A DNA stretch of 64,000 nt from Fervidobacterium pennivorans (lineage in GTDB: Bacteria > Thermotogota > Thermotogae > Thermotogales > Fervidobacteriaceae): the NCBI RefSeq assembly GCF_001644665.1, contig NZ_CP011393.1, positions 1,882,001 through 1,946,000 on the forward strand, given 5' to 3'. Of this stretch, positions 43,277-51,695 are shown piece by piece. The notes beneath the pieces are model-generated. The model was not told the origin of the DNA and did no database searches. It saw only the letters and a program-made list of their open reading frames with translations. A program made the position numbers and the translations under genes. The stretch's first letter is position 1, and the number at the start of each line of letters is the position of its first letter.

Positions 43277-44619
43277 AAAAAATAACCGTCGTTTTTTTGT
43301 TGTTAATAGCAATGCTAACGGGGTTGACACTTTTTGCTGGCTTCTTCGTGGAAGAGCGTGTTGACTCTATAGTCATCACCTCAAGATATCTCCAAGTAGA
43401 ATTGGGAAAAGATGGCAATTTACAGAAGGTTACTCATATGTTGGGCAGAGCGTATTTATTTTTTATAAACGACAACGACGGGTTCAATTTGTTTGATATA
43501 CAAGGTAAGGAAATTTCCGTTGCAACACCAACATACAACATACAATACGGGGAGAAATCGAAAGATTTGAAGGACTCATACGAAAGTGTCAAAGTCATTT
43601 TCCGTTACGAAAACGGTGTTGAAAAGGTTTACTCCTTTGACCAAAGGTTTTACACCTACACTTTTGATGTAGAAATTCGCTCTCCCGAGGAAGTAAAAGT
43701 TGCCCTACCGTTAATCTGGGACAAATCAACCGTACGCTCAGCGGTGAATTTCTTTGTCTCATTCAGACCCGATAGAGACTACTCGTCCATCGTCAAATTC
43801 TCGGGCAAGTTAGACCAAACACAAGTCATCGGAAAGGATTTGAAATTCACAGTTTACATGGGACCATACAAAAAGGTTGTCGTCAAGCATGTTTTCGGAG
43901 AAGACTATGAAAGACTTGCGACACTTATAAGAACCATCCCTGGTGTAGGGACCTGGTACAGTTTTATATCCGATGGTCTCAACGAATTCTTTAGTTGGAT
44001 AAATTCATTTACAAAAAACTTCGGTTTAACGATTATTATCTTCACAATTATAGTTAGGCTTATCCTTTACCCGTTCTATCATGCACAAACAAAACAGATG
44101 ATTCAAATGAGAAAACTACAACCAGCTGTAGATGCTATAAAAAAGAAATACAAAGACCCGCAGAAACAACAAGAAGAATTGATGAAACTCTACAAGGAAA
44201 ATAAGATAAATCCATCAAGTGGTTGTTTGATGTTACTTATTCAGTTACCAATTTTCATGTTACTTTACGGAGTTATTCAAAGCTATCAGGAACTCTTTTC
44301 AGTATCTCAAGGTTTCTTGATTTGGAGGGACCTTTCCGTAGGTGGCTGGTCAAACAACTGGCTCTTCTTAGTAATCACAATATTGACAAGTTACTATCTT
44401 GCGCTTATCACCAGCCAGGACAGTAGAACTGCTTGGCAACAGATACTCATGGGTGCCATATTCCCATTCTTCTTTATAAGTTTACCAAGCGGTATATTCC
44501 TTTACTGGACTATGAACTCGATAATTCAGCTTGTCATCACATACTACATATACAGACGTTACAAGATAAAAGGCATTTCTCAACACGAACTTTGGGGAAT
44601 CCAAAAAAAGAAGGTATAA
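43273..44619 (+). CDS. yidC: Membrane protein insertase YidC
   Basis: 448-residue insertase with a long periplasmic-side domain after the first helix (residues ~30-220) and the conserved five-helix core. [19 protein letters not shown] carries the arginine in the hydrophilic groove, and [20 protein letters not shown] is the next core segment. Starts at TTG 43273 after GGAGGCGGTCAAG. It places single-span and multi-span proteins in the inner membrane. Confidence 0.95.
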   Translation: MKKITVVFLLLIAMLTGLTLFAGFFVEERVDSIVITSRYLQVELGKDGNLQKVTHMLGRAYLFFINDNDGFNLFDIQGKEISVATPTYNIQYGEKSKDLKDSYESVKVIFRYENGVEKVYSFDQRFYTYTFDVEIRSPEEVKVALPLIWDKSTVRSAVNFFVSFRPDRDYSSIVKFSGKLDQTQVIGKDLKFTVYMGPYKKVVVKHVFGEDYERLATLIRTIPGVGTWYSFISDGLNEFFSWINSFTKNFGLTIIIFTIIVRLILYPFYHAQTKQMIQMRKLQPAVDAIKKKYKDPQKQQEELMKLYKENKINPSSGCLMLLIQLPIFMLLYGVIQSYQELFSVSQGFLIWRDLSVGGWSNNWLFLVITILTSYYLALITSQDSRTAWQQILMGAIFPFFFISLPSGIFLYWTMNSIIQLVITYYIYRRYKIKGISQHELWGIQKKKV

Positions 44620-44670
44620 AACCAACAAGCCAAACAACAAACCACGCAGTAAGAAAAAGGGGTGGGTGAC

Positions 44671-45336
44671 TTGAAGACGATAAACTACGTAGGTAAAAGT
44701 GTCGAGGAAATCCTTGAACAATTCAAAAGTGAACACGATGTTTTGGAAGGGGAGTATGAAGTCAACGTTATTGACAAAGGGACGCACGGAATTTTCGGAC
44801 TTTTTGCAAGGGATGCAGTGGTAGAGATTACAATCACTAATAAGTACTATGAAAGAAAGTTAAAAGAGTTTTTAGAAGAGATCTTTAAACGCTTTGGAGC
44901 TGATTATTACATTGAAATAGCAAGCCGTGGGAAAACGTTTATAGCAACATGCCATAGTGAAGAGATTGGTAAACTAATAGGAAAGCATGGAAAGGGCTTG
45001 GGGGCTTTGCAACATCTTGCCAATATATACCTAAACAGGTTAACAGACACAAAAGTTACTGTAATAATCGACGCAGGAAATTACCGCGAGAAGAGAAGAG
45101 AACAGTTGGTGAAGATTGTAGAAGCGGCTGTTGAAAGAGCACGAAAATTCGGCAAAGTAAAGTTAGACCCTATGTTTGCATTTGAAAGGAAAATAGTTCA
45201 TGAGTTGGCAAAAAAACATAAAGATATACACACGTACTCTGAAGGTTTGGAACCTTACAGGTACGTTGTCATTGAGGCAAGAAGGAGGGGGCGAAACAAT
45301 GAAGATAGGAAGCATTTCAGAAATGCAACCACTTGA
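44671..45336 (+). CDS. jag: Jag/KhpB-like RNA-binding protein (Jag-N, KH, R3H)
   Basis: 221-residue protein. Jag-N domain at residues 1-50 (KTINYVGKSVEEILEQFKSE), KH domain with IGKHGKGLGALQHLANIYLN, and R3H at the end (FERKIVHELAKKHKDIHTYS). It binds RNA and is a partner of YidC and KhpA in cell-envelope control. TTG 44671 behind AAGGGGTGG is taken as start; GTG 44662 is an alternative. The last 38 bp overlap the cupin gene. Confidence 0.9.
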   Translation: MKTINYVGKSVEEILEQFKSEHDVLEGEYEVNVIDKGTHGIFGLFARDAVVEITITNKYYERKLKEFLEEIFKRFGADYYIEIASRGKTFIATCHSEEIGKLIGKHGKGLGALQHLANIYLNRLTDTKVTVIIDAGNYREKRREQLVKIVEAAVERARKFGKVKLDPMFAFERKIVHELAKKHKDIHTYSEGLEPYRYVVIEARRRGRNNEDRKHFRNATT

Positions 45337-45637
45337 AATTGACGGCGGAAAGATTTTAAAACGTGTTTTGATTGGTCCAAGAGACGGTGCTCCAAACTTT
45401 GTAATGAGACTATTTACATTGAAACCAGGAGCTTCAACACCATACCACACTCACCCATGGGAGCATGAAATATTTGTCGTCGATGGCGAGCTCGAAGTTG
45501 TAAGTAAAAACGGAAGAACAAGGGTATCTAAAGGTTCTTTTGTCTTTGTGGAACCAAACGAAGAACACCAATTCCACAACTTCACGGATAAAGAAACGTC
45601 GTTCATCTGTGTCATTCCAAAAGAAGGCGGAGAATAA
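45299..45637 (+). CDS. Cupin-domain protein
   Basis: 112-residue single-domain cupin. Metal motif 1 is TPYHTHPWEHEIFVVDGELE and motif 2 EPNEEHQFHNF, with three histidines and one glutamate placed to bind a metal. No reaction is implied. AGGAGGGGGCGAAACA precedes the ATG; the gene begins inside the end of jag. Confidence 0.9.
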   Translation: MKIGSISEMQPLEIDGGKILKRVLIGPRDGAPNFVMRLFTLKPGASTPYHTHPWEHEIFVVDGELEVVSKNGRTRVSKGSFVFVEPNEEHQFHNFTDKETSFICVIPKEGGE

Positions 45638-45700
45638 CACGTTGTTGTATAGTTGCCTTTATCAACACAAATTTAACGTAGTTTTATATGTATCGTTTAC

Positions 45701-45729
45701 TTGACACTCTAAAACGTGTGTGCTATAAT
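45701..45729 (+). promoter_or_regulatory. Promoter of the tRNA-Pro/Gly/Arg/His/Arg cluster
   Basis: TTGACA (45701-45706), 17-bp spacer, TATAAT (45724-45729). Confidence 0.9.
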
Positions 45730-45748
45730 AACTCACGGTCCTTCACGT

Positions 45749-45825
45749 CGGGGCGTAGCGCAGTTGGCTAGCGCGCCGGTCTTGGGAACCGGAGGACGCT
45801 GGTTCAAGTCCAGTCGCCCCGACCA
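45749..45825 (+). tRNA. tRNA-Pro (TGG)
   Basis: 77 nt, acceptor CGGGGCG/CGCCCCG, discriminator A, encoded CCA; anticodon loop CTTGGGA. Confidence 0.96.
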
Positions 45826-45830
45826 GTGGT

Positions 45831-45907
<77 letters not shown>

Positions 45908-45941
45908 ATTTATTGGTAATACTGACGCCGAAAGGCAGGTT

Positions 45942-46018
45942 GCGGCCGTAGCTCAACAGGATAGAGCATCGGACTTCTAATCCGAGGGTTGTGGGTTCGA
46001 GTCCCGCCGGCCGCGCCA
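45942..46018 (+). tRNA. tRNA-Arg (TCT)
   Basis: 77 nt, acceptor GCGGCCG/CGGCCGC, discriminator G, encoded CCA; anticodon loop CTTCTAA. Confidence 0.96.
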
Positions 46019-46048
46019 AAAAGAAAAATCAATAAAACAACTATTTGT

Positions 46049-46125
46049 GGTGGCTATAGCTCAGCTGGCAGAGCGCCTGACTGTGGATCAGGTGGTCGAG
46101 GGTTCAAATCCCTCTAGCCACCCCA
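46049..46125 (+). tRNA. tRNA-His (GTG)
   Basis: 77 nt including the extra G at position -1 (46049) opposite discriminator C; acceptor GTGGCTA/TAGCCAC, encoded CCA; anticodon loop CTGTGGA. Confidence 0.96.
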
Positions 46126-46154
46126 GTTTTTTATATAGTGTGATTATCACGGAC

Positions 46155-46231
46155 GCGCTCGTAGCTCAACTGGATAGAGCGTCGGACTTCGGATCCGATG
46201 GTTGCGGGTTCAAGTCCTGCCGGGCGCGCCA
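46155..46231 (+). tRNA. tRNA-Arg (TCG)
   Basis: 77 nt, acceptor GCGCTCG/CGGGCGC, discriminator G, encoded CCA; anticodon loop CTTCGGA. Confidence 0.95.
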
Positions 46232-46352
46232 AACTTTGAAGAAAAATCCCTGTTCGTTTTTTAAACAGCGATTATAACATAAGGTACGATATTCACCGGT
46301 GCTTAGAACAAACTACTGAGCTATCAAGCGCCAAAGAAGGGGAGGTAGAACT

Positions 46353-46616
46353 ATGGAAGTACTAAAAGTCTCTTCAAAATCAAATCCAAACAAGGTTGCA
46401 GGTGCGTTAGCAGGTGTTATCAGAGAAAAAGGAAAGGCGGAAATTCAAGCTATCGGTGCAGGCGCTGTTAACCAAGCAGTCAAGGCAATTGCAATCGCAA
46501 GAGGGTACCTCGCACCAAGTGGATACGACCTTGTCTGCGTTCCGGCATTTACGGATGTAACAGTGGAAAATGAAACAAGAACAGCGCTTAAGTTCATAGT
46601 CTTCCCCAGAGAATAA
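46353..46616 (+). CDS. spoVS: Stage V sporulation protein S homologue
   Basis: 87-residue Alba-like small protein. EVLKVSSKSNPNKVAGALAG, the central QAIGAGAVNQAVKAIAIARG and the final RTALKFIVFPRE are almost invariant in the family. In sporulators it affects spore coat and cortex formation; in Thermotogae and Thermus, which do not sporulate, its job is unknown and may be nucleic-acid binding. AAGGGGAGGTAGAACT precedes the ATG, and a terminator follows. Confidence 0.95.
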   Translation: MEVLKVSSKSNPNKVAGALAGVIREKGKAEIQAIGAGAVNQAVKAIAIARGYLAPSGYDLVCVPAFTDVTVENETRTALKFIVFPRE

Positions 46617-46642
46617 GTATAAAATTGAAAGTTAAAAAACAG

Positions 46643-46669
46643 AGCGGTCCGAAAATGGACCGCTTTTTA
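46643..46669 (+). terminator. Intrinsic terminator of spoVS
   Basis: AGCGGTCC-GAAAAT-GGACCGCT followed by TTTT. Confidence 0.88.
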
Positions 46670-46759
46670 TGTTTGTTTTGTATTTATTTTGTATTTATTA
46701 TCAATATCTATTTAAGAGAGCTGTCTTAAATGTTTTACCAAACATAGTTCGCACCTCCT

Positions 46760-48049
46760 CTAGACAACTTCAAAAGTTTCTAAAGTCCCGCTTAAAGAAC
46801 TTACGTACGCATTCAAATCAAAATATCCATGTCCGGAAAGTGTGAAGACAATTGTCTTTTTCTCATTCTTTTTCGCTTCCTTAATCACATATGCTATCGC
46901 GTGTGCTGATTCGGGTGCTGGAACAATTCCCTCCACTTTTGCAAAGAGTTTTCCGGCTTCGAAGACCTCATCCTGACTGACAGCTGCAGCTGATATCAGT
47001 TTCTCGTAGAGTAACTTTGAAACAATTGGAGCTGCCCCGTGGTATCTTAATCCACCTGCGTGAATTGATGGCGGAACAAAATCTTTGCCAAGTGTGTACA
47101 TTTTCATCATCGGTGTCAAACCTGCGCTATCTCCAAAGTCATATCGGTACTCGCCTTTAGTCAGAGATGGACAACTCTCGGGTTCCACCGCAATAATTTT
47201 TATATGTTTCCCCTCAAGAATATCAGGAATGAAAGGCAGTATTGTCCCACCGAAGTTGGAACCTCCACCGTGGCATGCAACAATCATATCTGGTATGATT
47301 CCTAACTTTTTTAATTGTTCCTTCAGCTCAAGTCCAATTATCGTTTGGTGTAGCAATACGTGGTTCAAAACACTTCCAAGTGCATACTTTGCACCCTGTT
47401 CTTTAAAGACAGTTTCAATAGCTTCTGAAATCGCTATACCAAGCGTTCCAGGATGCTCTTCATCGAACGTCTGACCAAATTGTGTTAACTTGCTCGGACT
47501 TGGGACAACGTTACCGTTGAATATATTCATGAGTACCTTTCTGAAAGGTTTTTGATTATAGCTAATTTTTACCATGAAGACTCGAACTTCCAAACCAAAC
47601 TTCGCTCCTGCATACGAAAGTGCACTCCCCCATTGACCTGCACCCGTTTCAGTTACCAAAATTCTTGTCCCTGAGATTTTGTTGTAGTAAGCCTGTGCAA
47701 GTGCAGTATTCACCTTGTGACTACCAGTAGGGCTGACCCCTTCGTATTTGTAATAAATCCGTGTACGCGTTCCAAGGTATTCTTCCAGAAAGTTTGCTCG
47801 GATAAGTGGGGTGGGTCTGTAAACTGCGTATTCTTTCAAAACAGGTTCCGGAATAGGGATGAATCTTTTGTCACTTATCTCTTGTTCAAGCAATGGTTCC
47901 GGGAATATGCTGAGCAACTTCTCAGGTTTCATAGGTTGCCCCGTTTCAGGGTCAAGTGGTAAGTCCAATTTGAATGGTAAATCTGCAAGCACGTTGTAAT
48001 AACTTCTTGGCATTTCCTCAGGCTTCAAGTACACTACTTCCCTGAGCAT
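46760..48049 (-). CDS. trpB: Tryptophan synthase beta chain, TrpB2 type
   Basis: 429-residue PLP enzyme. The lysine site is SPTGSHKVNTALAQAYY and the phosphate-binding loop CHGGGSNFGG. The N-terminal addition and the length place it in the TrpB2 group (COG1350), which acts without a strong TrpA complex and condenses serine with indole. No trpA or other trp gene is adjacent, supporting a stand-alone indole-salvage role. GAGGAGGGGTTAGT precedes the ATG. Confidence 0.92.
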   Translation of the reverse strand: MLREVVYLKPEEMPRSYYNVLADLPFKLDLPLDPETGQPMKPEKLLSIFPEPLLEQEISDKRFIPIPEPVLKEYAVYRPTPLIRANFLEEYLGTRTRIYYKYEGVSPTGSHKVNTALAQAYYNKISGTRILVTETGAGQWGSALSYAGAKFGLEVRVFMVKISYNQKPFRKVLMNIFNGNVVPSPSKLTQFGQTFDEEHPGTLGIAISEAIETVFKEQGAKYALGSVLNHVLLHQTIIGLELKEQLKKLGIIPDMIVACHGGGSNFGGTILPFIPDILEGKHIKIIAVEPESCPSLTKGEYRYDFGDSAGLTPMMKMYTLGKDFVPPSIHAGGLRYHGAAPIVSKLLYEKLISAAAVSQDEVFEAGKLFAKVEGIVPAPESAHAIAYVIKEAKKNEKKTIVFTLSGHGYFDLNAYVSSLSGTLETFEVV

Positions 48050-48194
48050 ACTAACCCCTCCTCGTATAATAAGTTCGGTAAAAATTAAAATTGGTCTTTG
48101 AAAATTGAATGCATATTTTTTAACACCTCTGGTAAAATAGTTTCAGGTTGCCCCTCCTTGAGACTTTGTTCTCTTAAATAAGATTGCCTAACTA

Positions 48195-48269
48195 GAGTAC
48201 AGCTTTTTACTTGCCGGAAAATGTTTTGCCTCGTTTTCTTATGTACCGCGAGGTTGTAAGGCTGTACTC
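48195..48269 (+). ncRNA. Candidate IS110 bridge RNA domain
   Basis: Perfect 9-bp outer stem GAGTACAGC (48195-48203) with GCTGTACTC (48261-48269), enclosing an inner stem CCTCG (48229-48233) with CGAGG (48249-48253) and internal loops. A smaller hairpin (GAGA/TCTC) lies upstream near 48160-48175. Position just before the transposase start is where IS110 elements encode the guide RNA that pairs with donor and target DNA. RNA boundaries are not known. Confidence 0.6.
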
Positions 48270-48287
48270 AATCCGGAGGTGATTCCT

Positions 48288-49436
48288 TTGGCTATTTTAG
48301 CTATTGATGTCTCAAAGAACTATCTTTCTTTCTTTTCTGATTTCATCGGTAGTGGGACTGTTGAGAACTCTCCTCAAGGTATTGTTGAACTTTTTAACAA
48401 AGCTTTTGCTTCTTCTTCCGATTTTTCTCTTGTCCTTGAATCAACTGGTGTTTTTTCTTTTAATGTCGCTAACTTCTTCTTTCAAAACAACGTACCTGTC
48501 TTTTGGGTTAAAACTGATAACATTAAGCTCTATCGCAAAATTCTCAATCGTCCTAAAACTGACAAAATCGATGCTGAACTTATTTTCTCTATCGCTTCTA
48601 AATTTCCTGAGTCTTTAGTCCCTTTTGTCAATAACTCATATATCATCTCTGAGCTTCGTAATCTCACCAGACTTTATTTAAAGTTCAACGAAGATATCGC
48701 TCGATTGAAACTTAGGCTCTATTCGTATGTTTCTCTTTATTTCCCTAAACTTGACTTTAAACTAAATAAGACTTTCGAATGCCTGCTTAAAGATTATACA
48801 ATCGAAGAAATCGCAAACATGCCAATTGAAGAGTTATTTGAATATATTGCGAAAATTTCCAGACACAATGTCTCTTCACAAGTCTTAGCAGAAAAACTCC
48901 AAACTCTTGCTAAAGATGCCTTGAGGTTGTCTGTTAATCCTTCAAACACTCTGAGAATATCTATTGTTTCCACTATCGATTTGATACAGCACTATGAAAA
49001 ACAAATCGAACTAGTAAAGAAAGAAATAAGTAAATTACTTAAAGTAATTTCGAACACACTAACAACAGTCAAAGGGATAGGAGAAATAACTGCAGCTGGA
49101 ATTATAGCCGAAATAGGAGACATCAATCGTTTCGAAAAAGCCTCAGCGTTAGCATCATACGCAGGGCTTGTATGGACAATCAATCAAAGTGGAAATTACA
49201 AATCAGAAAACAACCAACTAACGAAAAAAGGGAACAAGTATCTAAGAACATACCTAGTAATGGCAGCGAACGGAGTAAAGACATACGATCCTGTATACAA
49301 AGAATATTATCGCAAAAAGTACGCAGAAGCAACAACACACAAACACATGAGAGCGCTAATATTAACTGCAAGGAAATTAGTAAATTTAGTGTATTATTTA
49401 CTAAAGAACAACGTACCGTATGTACCGATGAAATAG
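48288..49436 (+). CDS. IS110-family transposase
   Basis: 382-residue recombinase. The N-terminal RuvC-like DEDD domain shows AIDVSK, LESTGVFS and PKTDKIDAELIF; the C-terminal transposase_20 domain has TTVKGIGEITAAGIIAEIGD with the later serine-containing helix (LASYAGLVWTINQSGNYKSE). Starts at TTG 48288, because GGAGG lies 7 nt upstream. The first 500 bp are T-rich on the coding strand and the rest A-rich. The frame is intact, so the element may be active. Confidence 0.93.
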   Translation: MAILAIDVSKNYLSFFSDFIGSGTVENSPQGIVELFNKAFASSSDFSLVLESTGVFSFNVANFFFQNNVPVFWVKTDNIKLYRKILNRPKTDKIDAELIFSIASKFPESLVPFVNNSYIISELRNLTRLYLKFNEDIARLKLRLYSYVSLYFPKLDFKLNKTFECLLKDYTIEEIANMPIEELFEYIAKISRHNVSSQVLAEKLQTLAKDALRLSVNPSNTLRISIVSTIDLIQHYEKQIELVKKEISKLLKVISNTLTTVKGIGEITAAGIIAEIGDINRFEKASALASYAGLVWTINQSGNYKSENNQLTKKGNKYLRTYLVMAANGVKTYDPVYKEYYRKKYAEATTHKHMRALILTARKLVNLVYYLLKNNVPYVPMK

Positions 49437-49583
49437 GTAAAAAGAACGAAATCAAGTATGTGAAGAATGAAAGTGAAATATTAAGTTATTGAAAGTCAAA
49501 GTGTTGACTAGGTTTTTTATTTTTCTATTTTTTCTCCTCTTGACTTATTACCGGAAATCTCGTAGGTTGAATGTAGATTAAAT

Positions 49584-49617
49584 AAAAAAGCCGGGTACGA
49601 TTTTACACGTACCCGGC
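49584..49617 (-). terminator. Intrinsic terminator of the candidate ncRNA
   Basis: GCCGGGTACG-loop-CGTACCCGGC followed on the minus strand by TTTTTTATTT. Confidence 0.88.
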
Positions 49618-49805
49618 GATTGTCCACACTTTGTATGTCTTGTTGCTGCCTATTTTCTCCTTAGGTATGGCAACAACAAACTGGTGGACAACCACCGGTT
49701 GTCCACCACCAGAACTTTGTTGAATTCATTTGATAATGGTTGACAATCAAAGAAAATCTAATTCTACTTACCAAAACCACACACCGCCCGTTGCCTTTAG
49801 ATTTT
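49584..49805 (-). ncRNA. Candidate structured non-coding RNA of about 220 nt, unknown family
   Basis: Reading 5' to 3' on the minus strand: stem AAAATCTAA/TTAGATTTT (49805-49797 with 49761-49753) begins at the predicted start site; small stem TTTGAT/ATCAAA (49751-49746 with 49734-49729); perfect 12-bp stem TGGTGGACAACC/GGTTGTCCACCA with a 3-nt loop (49708-49682); 11-bp stem TTGTTGTTGCC/GGCAGCAACAA with one wobble and an 18-nt loop containing AAGGAG (49679-49640); terminator hairpin and T-run (49617-49584). No open frame of note. It is not 6S-like (no end-to-end rod) and not one of the common RNAs I know. Confidence 0.68.
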
Positions 49806-49810
49806 GAGGT

Positions 49811-49840
49811 ATTTTATCACAAATTTTTGGGAAAAGTCAA
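49811..49840 (-). promoter_or_regulatory. Promoter of the candidate ncRNA
   Basis: On the minus strand TTGACT (49840-49835), 18-bp spacer, TAAAAT (49816-49811). The start site 6-7 nt on coincides with the first base of the 5' stem. It lies after the stop of the small gene at 49877. Confidence 0.72.
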
Positions 49841-49876
49841 GAGAAAATTTTTCCACTTATATTCTATGTTTCAACT

Positions 49877-50176
49877 TCACTGCTGTGCTTTGCACTTCTC
49901 AATTAACTCAGTCATATATTTATCTATCATCTCTTCTACCTTTTCCTTCATTCCTGGCATTCCGAGAAATGAAGAATCAACGGTGATTATGATTCTGTCT
50001 TTTTGAACCTCTATCGTTCCTTTTCCAAAGATACTAACCTTTGCTTCAAAGATGTTCTCGCTTATTCTAGATATCTTCACGTTGAACTTAGAGATGTACG
50101 GTTCTGCTTCTTTCATAGCAACTTCGTAAAGCTTTTCCGGCTCGCAAGAATGCACGTATTCCTTTCTTATCGTCAT
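49877..50176 (-). CDS. Hypothetical protein, 99 residues
   Basis: Predicted alpha/beta protein: an N-terminal strand-helix (HSCEPEKLYEVAMKEAEPYI), a set of strands (FEAKVSIFGKGTIEVQKDRI) and a C-terminal helix (MKEKVEEMIDKYMTELIEK). The pattern loosely recalls the PHA-granule-associated small proteins, too weakly to name it. GGGGGGAAGAGGG precedes the ATG. It starts 14 bp after the B12/radical SAM gene and is probably co-transcribed with it. Confidence 0.7.
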   Translation of the reverse strand: MTIRKEYVHSCEPEKLYEVAMKEAEPYISKFNVKISRISENIFEAKVSIFGKGTIEVQKDRIIITVDSSFLGMPGMKEKVEEMIDKYMTELIEKCKAQQ

Positions 50177-50190
50177 CCCTCTTCCCCCCT

Positions 50191-51390
50191 TTAAAGTTCA
50201 TTTCCAACCCTGATACGCATATTTTGAACAGCCTTTTTGGCGAGTTGTTCTTGTTTCAACCAATATCCGTCAAGAATACCTTTTGAAGCAAGTTGTCCAA
50301 GAAATTTGTAATGGAAATCTTTCAAAACACCTGGTCCGACGTTTGAAAGAGGTGTGCCTGGGAGAGGCATAAAAGTGTGGGCATGAATCTTTGCATTGTA
50401 CTTCTTAACAATCTTCTCAATGAAATTGAACGTTTGTTCTACATCTTCTTTTGTTTCAAACGGAAATCCGAATATGAAATCTACTTTCGCATAAAAACCG
50501 TTGTCAGCTAATATCTCAAGCGCTTCTTCTACCTTTTCAACTGTATGTCCGCGACGTATAAGTTGTAGTATCCTATTGCTTCCACTTTGCGCACCTATAA
50601 CGATATAATCATGGTTTACGTATTTTTTGATAACTTTGACCATATCATCGGTAACGCTCTCAGGTCTGACATCAGATGGAAACGTTCCAAAGTATATCTC
50701 TTTCACACCTGTAGATTTTATCTTAAAGAGCAATTCGTCAACAATTTCTGGGTTGGGAGTAACTCCATTCTTGCTACCATACCCAAATGCATTTGGTGTA
50801 ATAAATCGTGCAATCGTTTTTCCATGCTTTACAGAAATTTTTTCGTATTCAACAATTTGTTCTATGCTTCTATGCCTAACTATCTTGCCAGCTAATCTTG
50901 GTGTTTGGCAGTATCCACAATCAAAAGGACATCCACGGGAAATCTCTATTGGCATGAAGAGCTTCTTCTTCTCACATATGGGAGGGTACTTATTCAAATC
51001 GACACGATTTTTCACTCCGTCGAAGATTCTATTCTCCGGTAATTCACCTTTCAAGAACTTGATGATATTTTCTTCCCCATCACCAACAAAAACATAATCA
51101 AAACCAAGCTCTAATAGTTCGAAAGGTAGTGCCGTTGCATGTGGACCACCAGCAATTACAGTGTAGCCGTGTTTTTTCAGTACCTTAAGTTCTTCTACTA
51201 CAGTATCCAAATCGAAGGTCATAAATGAAAAAGCAACTGCAGTATCCGATACCGGATACTGCAAGATATCAGCGACATTTTTAGTTTCAAAAATCTCCAT
51301 ATTTTCAATCTCACTAAGCACAGCAGAAACAAGCGCAGCAACACTGTAACGATTATGCTTGGTCGTTCTGAATATGAGCCTTTTAAACAT
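50191..51390 (-). CDS. B12-binding domain/radical SAM protein, MJ_1487-like
   Basis: About 399 residues. N-terminal cobalamin-binding-like Rossmann domain (VIAGGPHATALPFELLELGF and YVFVGDGEENI), then a radical SAM domain with RGCPFDCGYC. The end has LPGTPLSNVGPG. The family (TIGR04013 type) has no established reaction; B12-radical SAM enzymes usually methylate or rearrange carbon skeletons. Start at ATG 51390; the longer frame would start inside the upstream gene. Confidence 0.85.
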   Translation of the reverse strand: MFKRLIFRTTKHNRYSVAALVSAVLSEIENMEIFETKNVADILQYPVSDTAVAFSFMTFDLDTVVEELKVLKKHGYTVIAGGPHATALPFELLELGFDYVFVGDGEENIIKFLKGELPENRIFDGVKNRVDLNKYPPICEKKKLFMPIEISRGCPFDCGYCQTPRLAGKIVRHRSIEQIVEYEKISVKHGKTIARFITPNAFGYGSKNGVTPNPEIVDELLFKIKSTGVKEIYFGTFPSDVRPESVTDDMVKVIKKYVNHDYIVIGAQSGSNRILQLIRRGHTVEKVEEALEILADNGFYAKVDFIFGFPFETKEDVEQTFNFIEKIVKKYNAKIHAHTFMPLPGTPLSNVGPGVLKDFHYKFLGQLASKGILDGYWLKQEQLAKKAVQNMRIRVGNEL

Positions 51391-51422
51391 ACTTACCTTT
51401 TTAAGATTACCTCCAATTATCG

Positions 51423-51662
51423 TTAACCCCAAATCTTTTTTCTAACTTCAAGAGCAGGTTCAGCAAGCAGTAATGAATGACCGCTATCCATAAAGACTAT
51501 AGATTTACACTCTTTACCATAAGCTAAATTGACCATTTTTCCACCAAGCTGGCTACTCGCTCTTATACGCCTGGAGACTGTTGACGTAACAGGAACAACC
51601 GCAATAACCCTGTCTCTTACAATATACACGTTCTCGTTTATTCTTGCAACTGCTTCGGACAT
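51423..51662 (-). CDS. RemA/DUF370-family regulator
   Basis: 79-residue protein matching the RemA family: VIAVVPVTSTVSRRI, then GGKMVNLAYGKECKSIVFMD and SGHSLLLAEP. In Bacillus RemA is a DNA-binding activator of biofilm and osmoprotection genes that forms ring-like oligomers. Here it lies between ychF and the B12/radical SAM gene in one leftward run. Its targets in Thermotogae are unknown. Confidence 0.82.
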   Translation of the reverse strand: MSEAVARINENVYIVRDRVIAVVPVTSTVSRRIRASSQLGGKMVNLAYGKECKSIVFMDSGHSLLLAEPALEVRKKIWG

Positions 51663-51695
51663 ATTTCTAACCCCCTCTTCGTTACGTTTTTACTT

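Larger units (their letters stand above)
48140..49560 (+). mobile_element. IS110-family insertion sequence (ends approximate)
   Basis: One transposase gene with a structured non-coding left flank and an AT-rich right flank. IS110 elements lack clear terminal repeats, so the ends cannot be fixed by eye. The right end may lie near CTTATTACCGG (49544-49554), because a similar string, CTTATGTACCG, stands in a loop of the left non-coding RNA region, as expected for a donor guide. Confidence 0.6.

Noticed and set aside
49172-49492. 106-codon frame overlapping the end of the IS110 transposase gene.
   Set aside because: Out-of-frame shadow of the transposase, no ribosome site and no domain.
49584-49805. 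6S RNA as identity of the structured RNA.
   Set aside because: 6S is a single long rod with a central bubble and paired ends; here separate hairpins follow each other and the 5' and 3' ends do not pair.
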